From the NCBI GenBank assembly GCA_963770535.1, contig CAVYPZ010000007.1:1011540-1075539 (forward strand): DNA of 64,000 bases, written 5' to 3'. Within the stretch, counting starts at the first letter, position 1; every line of letters begins with the position of its first letter. The translations under genes and the position numbers were made by a program. The notes beneath the pieces were generated by a model that was not told where the DNA came from, searched no databases, and saw only the letters and a program-made list of their open reading frames with translations. This DNA is from RYN-230 sp963770535. Its GTDB lineage: Bacteria > Actinomycetota > Actinomycetes > Streptosporangiales > Streptosporangiaceae. Shown here in pieces: positions 24,334 to 31,735 of this stretch.

Positions 24334-26475
24334 GTGACCACCGGAACTGGCCGCGAGTCCACGCCCCGACCGCTGGCCGCGCTGGCCGGGCTGGGCCGGA
24401 TGGCGCGCGCCAACCTGATCGGCCGGGTGACCTCCACGCCGGACGGCGTCCGGGACGCGAACGACGCGTTCCTGCGCCTGGCCGGGTACACGCGCCAGGA
24501 TCTGGAGGAAGGCCGCGTCCACTGGCGGACGCTGAGCCCGCCGGAGTGGACGGACCTGGACAACGAGGGTGTCGCGGAGCTGAGGGCCTACGGGAGCTAC
24601 GGGCCCCACCTCAAGGAGTACCGCCGCAGCGACGGGACCCGCGTGACCGTCGAGGTGGCGGGCGCACTTCTCAGTGACGACCCGCTGACCTGGGTGACGT
24701 TCGTCCGGGACGCCACCGCGCTGCCCGTGGCCGAGCTGCTCACCGGCAGCGGTGAGCGGCTGGCCGCCCTGGCCACCGACCTGGCCCGGGACATCACCGT
24801 CAGCGACGTGGCCCGGACGCTGACCGGTCATCTGCGGCGGTCGCTGGGCGCGAGCGGGGCCGCGATCCTGGACGTGCTCCCGGGGGGGCAGGCCATGCGC
24901 CCGGTCCTGGCGGACGGGATCCCCGGGCAGGCCGCCGCTCGGTTCGGGGAGATTCCGACCACGCTGGACGCGCCCGCCACCCGCGCCTGGCGCCGGCGTG
25001 AGCTGATGTTCTACCCGGATCCGCACGGGTTCGACGAGGAGTTCCCGCACCTGGCCGCCACCCGGGCGGCCAGCGGCGTCAGCGCGCTGGCGTCCGCGCC
25101 CCTGATCACCGGTGACCAGGTGACCGGCGTGCTGGCCGCCTACTGGGCCTCCCCCCGCCAGCTGCACGTCACCGAGCGGGCCTTCATCACCGGAGTCGCC
25201 GGGTCGGCTGCGCAAGCCCTGGCCCGCGCCCGGCTCCTCGAGGCCGAGCAGGCCGCCAGGCAGCGGCTGCAGGCCCTGCAGATGATCACCGCGCGCCTGG
25301 CCACCGCGGTCACGTCGGACCAGATCGCCGGGATCCTCGCGGACGAGGGACTGAGCCTGGTTGCCGGGCACGGGGTGGTGGCCGTCCTGGACGACGCGCG
25401 CGCGGTCCTGCGGACCCGCACCACACCCGGTTTCCCCGCCGAGATCGGCCGGGCCTTCGCGGAGATCCCGGTCCGCGACGCGGACCGGACGCCGGTCGGC
25501 TGGACCCTGCACACCGGGCAGACGCTGATGCTGGCCTCACTGGGGGAGATCACCGCCCGGTTCCCGGAGGTGGCCTGCACCCACGAGGCAACCGGGACCT
25601 CGAGCCTGCTGAACATCCCGGTACGGGCGGGCGGGCGCACCATCGGCGCGCTCGCCTTCGGGTTCACCGGCGAGGGGCCGCCCGGGGACGATCTCGTGTC
25701 GATCGCCGAGACGCTGGCCGACCTGGCCGGGCAGGCCCTGGAACGGGCGCGCCTGTATGAGGCCGAGTACGAGGCGGCGCACCAGCTGCAGGCGGCGCTG
25801 CTGCCCAGTGTCCCGCCGGAGCTGCCCGGGGTCGGCATCGGCACGTGCTACCGGCCGGCCAACCAGGGTCATGAGGTCGGCGGCGACTGGTATGACGTCT
25901 TCGAGCTGCCGGGCGGCCGGATCGGGTGCGCCGCCGGGGACGTGGTCGGCCACGACCTGGCGGCGGCCGCCGCCATGGGCCGCCTGCAGCTGCTGCTGCG
26001 CTACACGGCCCGCGGCGGGGCCGGTCCCGCTGCCGTCCTGGCCGCCCTCGACCAGGCGTGCCCCGATCTCTCGGGTACCCCGTTCGCCACGGTCGCGTAC
26101 GCCGAGTACGACCCGGCCGGGATGGCCCTGACCTACGCGTGCGCTGGTCATCCGCCACCCCTGCTCGCCGACGGCGGCACCGTGGCCTACCTGGAGGGCG
26201 GCCGCTGCGCCGCGCTCGGGTTCGGTGACGCACCCACGCAGGCCACGGTGACCGTGAAACCGGGTGCCCGGCTCGTCCTGTACACCGACGGGCTCATCGA
26301 GCGCCGGACAGAGCCGATCGACGCCGGATTCGCCCGGCTGGCGCGGGCTGCGGGCCAGAACCTCGACATCGGCGTCGCCGCGTGGTGCACCGGCCTGCTG
26401 AGCACCCTGACCGAGGGTGAGACCCTGGCCGACGACGTCGCGCTGGCCTGCATCGAGCTGCGCGGCCTCCCGTAG
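24334..26475 (+). CDS. PAS-GAF-GAF-SpoIIE (PP2C-type) serine phosphatase
   Basis: A 713-aa signalling protein. A PAS domain (about 25-130; ANDAFLRLAGYTRQDLEEG) is followed by two GAF domains (about 140-320 and 325-480) and a linker helix with AAHQLQAALLPSVPP. The SpoIIE/PP2C phosphatase has Mg2+-binding Asp residues in VGGDWYDVF and GDVVGHDLAAA, then AGHPPPLL and VLYTDGLIERR. Such proteins dephosphorylate anti-sigma-factor antagonists in the partner-switching control of stress sigma factors. No anti-sigma kinase (HATPase) domain is fused at the end and none is adjacent. GTG 24334 is the start; GTG 24330 is in another frame. Confidence 0.92.
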   Translation: MTTGTGRESTPRPLAALAGLGRMARANLIGRVTSTPDGVRDANDAFLRLAGYTRQDLEEGRVHWRTLSPPEWTDLDNEGVAELRAYGSYGPHLKEYRRSDGTRVTVEVAGALLSDDPLTWVTFVRDATALPVAELLTGSGERLAALATDLARDITVSDVARTLTGHLRRSLGASGAAILDVLPGGQAMRPVLADGIPGQAAARFGEIPTTLDAPATRAWRRRELMFYPDPHGFDEEFPHLAATRAASGVSALASAPLITGDQVTGVLAAYWASPRQLHVTERAFITGVAGSAAQALARARLLEAEQAARQRLQALQMITARLATAVTSDQIAGILADEGLSLVAGHGVVAVLDDARAVLRTRTTPGFPAEIGRAFAEIPVRDADRTPVGWTLHTGQTLMLASLGEITARFPEVACTHEATGTSSLLNIPVRAGGRTIGALAFGFTGEGPPGDDLVSIAETLADLAGQALERARLYEAEYEAAHQLQAALLPSVPPELPGVGIGTCYRPANQGHEVGGDWYDVFELPGGRIGCAAGDVVGHDLAAAAAMGRLQLLLRYTARGGAGPAAVLAALDQACPDLSGTPFATVAYAEYDPAGMALTYACAGHPPPLLADGGTVAYLEGGRCAALGFGDAPTQATVTVKPGARLVLYTDGLIERRTEPIDAGFARLARAAGQNLDIGVAAWCTGLLSTLTEGETLADDVALACIELRGLP

Positions 26476-26489
26476 GCCCCGGGGTTTTC

Positions 26490-26900
26490 TCAGGGGCCGA
26501 ACAGGGCTATCGCTGCGCCGATCAGCACGAGCAGCACCCCGCAGGCGACGAAGACGCGATCGGAGGCCCGTCCCCACCGGCCGTAGATGAGGACGTCGTC
26601 CGGGTCCGCGGCGTCGTACCAGATGAGCACCGGCTCCCCGGGCCGCAGCGGCGCCGCCTTCGCCGCCTGGGCCCGCGCGGGCCGCTCCATCACCCGCCCG
26701 TCCGGCAGCGTGTACTGGAGCAGCATCCGCTGCGGGGACCGGGACGGCGGCTGGTCCGCGGAGACCGGCTCGGTGACGGGCAGCGCCCAGGTCCGCACCC
26801 CGCCGCGGCGCAGCCGCCGGACCCGGCGCATCCCGGCCAGGCCGGCCAGCGCGGCCACGCCGCCCGCGAGCGCCAGCCAGACCCCGAGAATGATCAGCAT
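26490..26900 (-). CDS. DUF3592 membrane protein
   Basis: A 136-aa protein with one TM helix at each end (LIILGVWLALAGGVAALAGLAG and VFVACGVLLVLIGAAIALFG) and between them a beta-rich domain with LLQYTLPDGRVMERPA and EPVLIWYDAADPDDVLIYG, which is DUF3592. The function is unknown. It converges on the SpoIIE phosphatase gene with a 14-bp gap. Confidence 0.82.
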   Translation of the reverse strand: MLIILGVWLALAGGVAALAGLAGMRRVRRLRRGGVRTWALPVTEPVSADQPPSRSPQRMLLQYTLPDGRVMERPARAQAAKAAPLRPGEPVLIWYDAADPDDVLIYGRWGRASDRVFVACGVLLVLIGAAIALFGP

Positions 26901-27040
26901 CTGCGGCTAGCCATTACCCCGCACCCATGGGCACGATCACGCCCGCCCGCCCGGCGGCGACCAACACAGCACGACACTAAACCGGGACTGGCTGCGATGT
27001 CACTAGCCGGCCCGGCCGCCGCCCGTGTGGGCTTCGTTAG

Positions 27041-27343
27041 GTGAAACGCGGCGCTCGCACGTTCGTGGTCGTGGACGGCGGCATGAGCGACAACCCGCGG
27101 CCCGCGCTGTACGGCAGCCGCTACCACGTTGAGCGGGTCGGGATCGCGGCCGAGGGCGTCGCGGCCGAGGGCGCTACGGCCGCCGGCGTCGGGGCCGCCG
27201 GCACCGGCGCCTACCACCACGCGATGGCGTCCAACTACAACCACTTCGCCAGGCCGCCGGTCATCGCCGTGCGTGGCGGCCGGGCCAGGCCGATCATCCG
27301 CCGCGAAACCGACGAGGACATGCTGCGCCGCGACGTCGGCTGA
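27041..27343 (+). pseudogene. lysA: lysA (diaminopimelate decarboxylase) C-terminal remnant
   Basis: The 100 codons encode GARTFVVVDGGMSDNPRPAL and YGSRYHVERVG, then TGAYHHAMASNYNHFARPP and RETDEDMLRRDVG. These are highly specific to the C-terminal sheet domain of LysA, which makes lysine from meso-diaminopimelate. The entire N-terminal PLP barrel (over 300 residues) is absent, and an in-frame TAG directly precedes the first codon. Between the two blocks an Ala/Gly-rich stretch replaces about 35 residues, including the CESxD-type catalytic cysteine. It cannot be active. A functional lysA must lie elsewhere. Confidence 0.85.
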
Positions 27344-27392
27344 CCCTGCGCGCGCCGCGCCCGGGGGACCGGGGGGCCGTGACAGTGACGCG

Positions 27393-27429
27393 CGCCGCGT
27401 CACCCGCCCGCCGCGCGGGTGACGCGGCG
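27393..27429 (+). terminator. Perfect 15-bp stem hairpin after the lysA remnant
   Basis: CGCCGCGTCACCCGC (27393-27407) and GCGGGTGACGCGGCG (27415-27429) pair perfectly around a 7-nt loop. There is no T-tract, as is common for actinomycete terminators. It lies between the remnant and the promoter of the DUF2254 gene. Confidence 0.6.
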
Positions 27430-27463
27430 GTGCACGTTCTGCCTGTTCAGGGGTCACCGGCGG

Positions 27464-27469
27464 TATAGT
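27464..27469 (+). promoter_or_regulatory. -10-like box of the DUF2254 gene
   Basis: TATAGT lies 55 bp upstream of ATG 27524 in otherwise very G/C-rich DNA. No convincing -35 box is seen, so this is a weak call. Confidence 0.4.
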
Positions 27470-27523
27470 CAGGCGCGGTGAGCCGGGAAGCCCGGTCGGC
27501 GTCGCTCGGGGCAGGGGCTCGAC

Positions 27524-28939
27524 ATGCGCGGACGTAACCCCTCGTCGGCACTCGGCGCCCACTGGCGCGCGGACGTGCTGCGGACGAACCTGTGGCTGGT
27601 CCCCGGGATCGAGGTCCTCGGGGCCATCGCGCTGTTCGCCATCACGACAAGCCTGGACCGCGCCGCCTACGACGGCGGGTTCGGCTTGCCCTCGTGGGTG
27701 ATCAGCGGCACCGCAGACGCGGCCCGGCAGATCCTGACCGCGATCGCGGCGGCCGTCATCACCGTGGTCGGCGTGGTGTTCTCGATCATCCTGGTCACGC
27801 TGACGCTCGCGTCCACGCAGTTCGGGCCCCGGATGCTGCGGAACTTCATCCGGGACCGCGGCACCCAGCTGACGCTGGGCACCTTCGTCGCGACGTTCGT
27901 GTACGCGGTGCTGGTCCTGGTATCGATCGGGCCGGGGGCGCGGGGAGATTTCGTGCCGCACATCGGGGTCACGGTGACGCTGACGCTGACGGTCGCCGAC
28001 ATGGCCGTGCTGATCTACTTCATCCATCACACGGCGACCTCGATCCAGCTGCCGCAGGTGATCGCGAGCATCGCCCGCGACCTGTCCGACGCGATCGAGG
28101 TGCAGGGCGGCCCGGACAGCTCGCTGGGGCTGTCCGGTGGCCAGGAGGCCGGCCCCTCGCTGGCGGAACTGGTGCTCCGCATCGAGGCAGGCGGGGGTGT
28201 GGTCCGGGCGCCTGCCAGCGGCTACCTGCAGTACATCCGGCACCGGACCCTCGTGCAGTTCGCGGCCGACGCGGACGCGGTCATCGCGCTGGACTACCGG
28301 CCGGGGCATTTCCTGGTCCAGGGGCACCGCTTCGCCGCGGTGTGGCCCCCGGAAGCGGCCGGGCGGGTCAGCGACGCGCTCGGCCGGGCCCACGTCACCG
28401 GGCCGTACCGGACTCTTACCCAGGACATCTCCTTCGGCATCGACCAGCTCGTCGAGATCGCCATCCGGGCGCTGTCCCAGGCGGTCAACGACACGTTCAC
28501 GGCACTGACCTGCATTGACTGGCTCGGTGACAGCCTCTGCAAGATCACGGCCGGCTGGCATCCGGCCCGGGCGCACCGGGACAGCCAGGGGTTCATCCGG
28601 GTGATCACCGCGGAGCCGAGCCATGAACGCCTGGTGCAGCGGGCGTTCGAGAAGATCCGCCAGGCCAGCCTGGGCATGCCCGCGGTGATGATCCGGCAGC
28701 TCGAGGCCCTGGCCAAGATCATGGCCGAGACATCGAGCGCCGGGCAGCGCCGGGTCCTGCTTGACCAGGCGGCCATGATCATGCGGGCCAGCGAGCGGTC
28801 GGTCCCCGAGAAAGCCGACCGGGACGACGTCCAGCGCCGCTACGAGGCCGTGAGCACGGCCGAGTCAGCGGTCGCCGGCCTCGGTGCGGCCACCGGTGTG
28901 ACCGGAGGAACTGCCCCCGGTGGCCATGCTCACGATTAG
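27524..28939 (+). CDS. DUF2254 membrane protein
   Basis: A 471-aa protein. Four TM segments occupy the first 190 residues (LWLVPGIEVLGAIALFAI; ILTAIAAAVITVVGVVFSII; LGTFVATFVYAVLVLVSI; LTLTVADMAVLIYFIHH), followed by a large cytoplasmic part. The block LTLASTQFGPRMLRNFIRDR is the hallmark of DUF2254. The soluble part has FGIDQLVEIAIRALSQAVNDTFTA, also family-typical. The function is unknown. ATG 27524 has AGGGG about 8 nt upstream. Confidence 0.88.
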   Translation: MRGRNPSSALGAHWRADVLRTNLWLVPGIEVLGAIALFAITTSLDRAAYDGGFGLPSWVISGTADAARQILTAIAAAVITVVGVVFSIILVTLTLASTQFGPRMLRNFIRDRGTQLTLGTFVATFVYAVLVLVSIGPGARGDFVPHIGVTVTLTLTVADMAVLIYFIHHTATSIQLPQVIASIARDLSDAIEVQGGPDSSLGLSGGQEAGPSLAELVLRIEAGGGVVRAPASGYLQYIRHRTLVQFAADADAVIALDYRPGHFLVQGHRFAAVWPPEAAGRVSDALGRAHVTGPYRTLTQDISFGIDQLVEIAIRALSQAVNDTFTALTCIDWLGDSLCKITAGWHPARAHRDSQGFIRVITAEPSHERLVQRAFEKIRQASLGMPAVMIRQLEALAKIMAETSSAGQRRVLLDQAAMIMRASERSVPEKADRDDVQRRYEAVSTAESAVAGLGAATGVTGGTAPGGHAHD

Positions 28940-29026
28940 AGGCCGCGGCAGGGGCGATGATGGTGACATGGACCAGTGGTGTGCGTTCCCGGCAGCACCC
29001 GGGCCCGAGGGCAGGGGAGGTGTCTC

Positions 29027-30118
29027 ATGAGCATTGGCGAGACCCTGGCGCGAGCCCGTCACCAGGCAGGTTTCAGCGTGGCCCAGATCAGTGAGCAGAC
29101 CCGGATCAGGCCGCTGATCATCCGCGGGATCGAGGCCGACGACTACTCCCCGTGCGGCGGCGACTTTTACGCCCGCGGCAATATCCGCGACATCGCCGAG
29201 GTCGTCGGGATCGATTCGGGGCCGCTCATCGCGGAGTACGACCGGGATCACCGGGCGGCCGGCCCGGCCGCCGCGACCAGCCTCGACGAACTGCTCGACC
29301 GGTCCACGCCGCAGCGGCAGTGGCCGCAGTGGCCCCGGCGGCCTGCGTTCATGCTCGTGTTCGGGGTGGTGGCGGTGTTCGCCGCGCTCGCGTTCGTCGG
29401 GTACCAGCTCATGGGATCGCCGAAACCCAGCCCGGCCGGCGTGACCGTGGCCGCGAACAGCACGGACCGGGCCAGCCAGGCCGGCAGCGGATCAGGGGGC
29501 AGTCCTGACGCGGCGCGGTCCGCGCGGGCCGCGGCCAGCTCATCCGGGTCCGCGCCCTCCGGGGCTGCGCCGTCGCAGTCCGCATCGCCGGGCGCCAGCC
29601 CGTCGGGGACCGGGCCGTCGCAGTCCGCGTCGCCGGGGGTGACGCCGGCCCCGGCGCAGGCCCGCCCGCAGTCGATGGCCGCGGTGAGCGCGGCCGCGTT
29701 CAGCGCCCGCGGGGGCCTGGGCCAGGGTGACGACCCGCAGGACGCGCACCTGGCGATCGACGGCCAGCGCGGGACCGCGTGGCACACCGACTGGTACACC
29801 ACGCCCAGCTTCGGGAACCTGTATGCCGGCACGGGCCTGATCGTGGACATGGGTCGCCCGGTCACGATCACCGGGGTCCGGGTCACTCTCGGCCTGGCCG
29901 CGGGGGCCGACATCGCGATCCGCGTCGGCGACCGGCCGGTCCTGGCGGACATGCCCCCGGTCGCCCGCTCGTCCGGCCCCGGCGGGGTGATCAGGCTGAC
30001 GCTGGCCCGTCCCGCGACGGGCCGTTATCTGCTGGTGTGGTTTACCAGGCTGCCGCCGGACCCCGCCGGAACCTTCAAAGCCGAGATCTTCGGAATCAGC
30101 GTCAAAGGCCATCCCTGA
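29027..30118 (+). CDS. RodZ-like HTH/membrane protein with discoidin-like extracytoplasmic domain
   Basis: A 363-aa bitopic protein. The N-terminus has an Xre/RodZ-type HTH (IGETLARARHQAGFSVAQIS, then RIRPLIIRGIEADDY and FYARGNIRDIAEVVG). One TM helix (FMLVFGVVAVFAALAFVGYQL) lies near residue 110, then a Ser/Pro/Ala-rich linker with repeated SQSASPGASPSGT. The C-terminal ~130 residues (DDPQDAHLAIDGQRGTAWHT ... VTITGVRVTLG) look like a galactose-binding/F5-8C (discoidin-like) sheet. RodZ links MreB to the wall in rods; in this kind of organism it may tie cell-shape or division proteins to an extracytoplasmic glycan. ATG 29027 has GGGGAGG 6 nt upstream. Confidence 0.8.
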   Translation: MSIGETLARARHQAGFSVAQISEQTRIRPLIIRGIEADDYSPCGGDFYARGNIRDIAEVVGIDSGPLIAEYDRDHRAAGPAAATSLDELLDRSTPQRQWPQWPRRPAFMLVFGVVAVFAALAFVGYQLMGSPKPSPAGVTVAANSTDRASQAGSGSGGSPDAARSARAAASSSGSAPSGAAPSQSASPGASPSGTGPSQSASPGVTPAPAQARPQSMAAVSAAAFSARGGLGQGDDPQDAHLAIDGQRGTAWHTDWYTTPSFGNLYAGTGLIVDMGRPVTITGVRVTLGLAAGADIAIRVGDRPVLADMPPVARSSGPGGVIRLTLARPATGRYLLVWFTRLPPDPAGTFKAEIFGISVKGHP

Positions 30119-30120
30119 CC

Positions 30121-30297
30121 GGGTACCCCGGCGCGACGGTCCTCGCCGGGGCGGCCGCGACGCCGGCCGCCACCCTCGCTGCCCTCGACAGCGCCGCCCT
30201 CGCCCACCTCGCCGCGCATGGCCAGCATCAGGCCGAGAATGCGCTGTTCTCGACCCTGGAACTGGCCCGCGGGCCATTACTCGGCTATGACCGGGCC
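30121..30297 (+). pseudogene. CHAT-domain gene remnant
   Basis: In frame from 30121 the DNA encodes ATPAATLAALDSAALAHLAA directly followed by HGQHQAENALFSTLELARGP. This matches the core of CHAT (caspase-like) proteases, including the catalytic His in HLAAHG and the PLFS-type strand. The catalytic Cys half and all upstream repeats are missing. The frame has no start of its own and continues from shadow sequence of the RodZ-like gene. It contains a TTA leucine codon. It is a debris fragment, not an expressed gene. Confidence 0.65.
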
Positions 30298-30347
30298 GGG
30301 CGGGCACCCCGGTACGGCGAGGCCGGAGCCTCGTGGCCTGGTCTATC

Positions 30348-30398
30348 GGCTGGGGCGGCTAGCTGGCTGGGGCGGCTAGCTGGCTGGGGCAGCTAGCC
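30348..30398. repeat. Three 17-bp tandem repeats
   Basis: The unit ggctggggcggctagct occurs twice exactly (30348-30364, 30365-30381) and once with small changes (30382-30398), just after the CHAT remnant and before the DUF488 stop codon. Confidence 0.85.
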
Positions 30399-30422
30399 GT
30401 GCAGCGGGGCTTACAAGCCAGG

Positions 30423-30896
30423 TCAGGACGGGTTCGGGCAGCCGGGACGGTGGCCTTCGGCGGTGACGGCGCCGCATTCGGGGCAGACCAGGTGGGCCCA
30501 GCAGGCGGCGTCGCCGCCTTCGGAGGGCCCCGCTGCGGCCTGGTGGCGGAGCAGCCCGGCGAGGACCGCGGCCTGGCTCTTGCCGGTGTCCCGGGTCGCG
30601 GTGAGCAGGGTGACCGGGCCGGCGGCGGCCAGCGTGGCCAGGTGCTCCAGGGCGGCCCGGGCCGCGCCGCTGGACAGTTCCCCGGTGTAGCGGCGGCAGA
30701 ACCCGTCGAACTTCGCCGGGTCATGCCCGTACCACCTGCGCAGTTCGTGGGACGGTGCCACGTCCTTCGCCCACTCGTCGAGGTGGGCCGCGTCCTTGCG
30801 GAGCCCGCGCGGCCAGAGCCTGTCTACCAGCACGCGCGTCCCGTCCTGGGGTTCCGGGGGGTCGTAGACCCGGCGGACCCGGACGTCTGGCTCCAT
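30423..30896 (-). CDS. DUF488 (YeaO-like) protein with C-terminal zinc-ribbon-like tail
   Basis: A 157-aa cytoplasmic protein. The DUF488 core is VRVRRVYDPPEPQDGTRVLV, DRLWPRGLRKDAAHLDEWAK, APSHELRRWYGHDPAKFDGF and LLTATRDTGKSQAAVLAGLL. Normal members end near residue 120. This one adds about 35 residues with CPECGAVTAEGHRPGC, which could bind a metal. ATG 30896 has AGGAGG about 9 nt upstream. The biochemical function of DUF488 is not established. Confidence 0.85.
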   Translation of the reverse strand: MEPDVRVRRVYDPPEPQDGTRVLVDRLWPRGLRKDAAHLDEWAKDVAPSHELRRWYGHDPAKFDGFCRRYTGELSSGAARAALEHLATLAAAGPVTLLTATRDTGKSQAAVLAGLLRHQAAAGPSEGGDAACWAHLVCPECGAVTAEGHRPGCPNPS

Positions 30897-30981
30897 GGCC
30901 GGGCCCTCCTCTCGCCGCCACCTGAGGCCATGATGCACCCGGCCGGGACGGCGCACGGAGAACCTAATAGCCTTAGCAGTG

Positions 30982-31431
30982 ATGAACGTTACCGTGCCGA
31001 ACCTGCACATCGTCGTCGGATACGACGGCTCACCTCCTGCCACCCGGGCGCTCGACGCCGCGGTCAGGCTGCTGCACGGCCGGCCCGGCACCATCGAGGC
31101 CGTGTACGTTGCCCACCTGGCCAGCATCGACTCGTTGTCGCCAGGCGCCGTAGCCGAAATGGAAGCCACCTTCGACGATATCGAGCGGGAGCTTCACGCC
31201 GCGGCCAGCGAGCAGTTGCGCGACAGTGAGGAGCCCTGGGGGTTCGTTCGGCGAGAGGGCCCTGTCGCGGAGGAGCTGATCGCCGCCGCCACGGGCATCC
31301 GGGACGCCCACCCCGGCGACACCGTGGTGGTCGCGGTCGGGAGCTCATCGCATGCCATGCACCGCGTGGTCGGCTCGGTCGCCGTCAGCCTCGCCCGCCA
31401 CTCGGCGGTCCCCCTGGTGATCGTCCCTTAA
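30982..31431 (+). CDS. Universal stress protein (UspA family)
   Basis: A 149-aa single-domain Usp. It opens LHIVVGYDGSPPATRALDAA (Asp-Gly-Ser in strand 1) and ends VVVAVGSSSHAMHRVVGSVAVSLARHSAVPLVIVP. The ATP-binding signature G-x2-G-x9-G-S/T is degenerate (VGSSSHAMHRVVGSV), so nucleotide binding is likely but variant. GTG 30979 directly before ATG 30982 is an alternative start. It is divergent from the DUF488 gene. Confidence 0.87.
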   Translation: MNVTVPNLHIVVGYDGSPPATRALDAAVRLLHGRPGTIEAVYVAHLASIDSLSPGAVAEMEATFDDIERELHAAASEQLRDSEEPWGFVRREGPVAEELIAAATGIRDAHPGDTVVVAVGSSSHAMHRVVGSVAVSLARHSAVPLVIVP

Positions 31432-31735
31432 CTGCCCCTCCCCGCAGCTCAGGGGGAGGCGGGGGCCCGGATCACCGGCAGGTCCCTGACGGGTCTCGCC
31501 GGTGGCTCCCGGGACAGCGGGCCCGGGCCTGCCTCGCCGGGCCTGCCTCGCCGGGCGGCCTGGGCCGCCGTTGGCCGGCCTGGGCGGCCCGGCGCCGCTA
31601 GACGTGGTGTTTCCGGTATGTCTATGTTGGCTTGAGACAGCGGCCGCGATCCCCAGCAGCGTTGCTGGGCAGTCGTGCTCCAGACCCCGAAAACGATCCG
31701 GGCAGTGCGCTGCACGGGGAAGGGGCACAGATCTC
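31432..31735. other. Intergenic region upstream of the DHA2 exporter
   Basis: A 304-bp gap with no gene. It has a 14-bp direct repeat (gggcctgcctcgcc, twice, about 31525-31554) and several G/C hairpins. The promoter of the exporter is expected in the last 120 bp, but no hexamers are clear. Confidence 0.4.
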
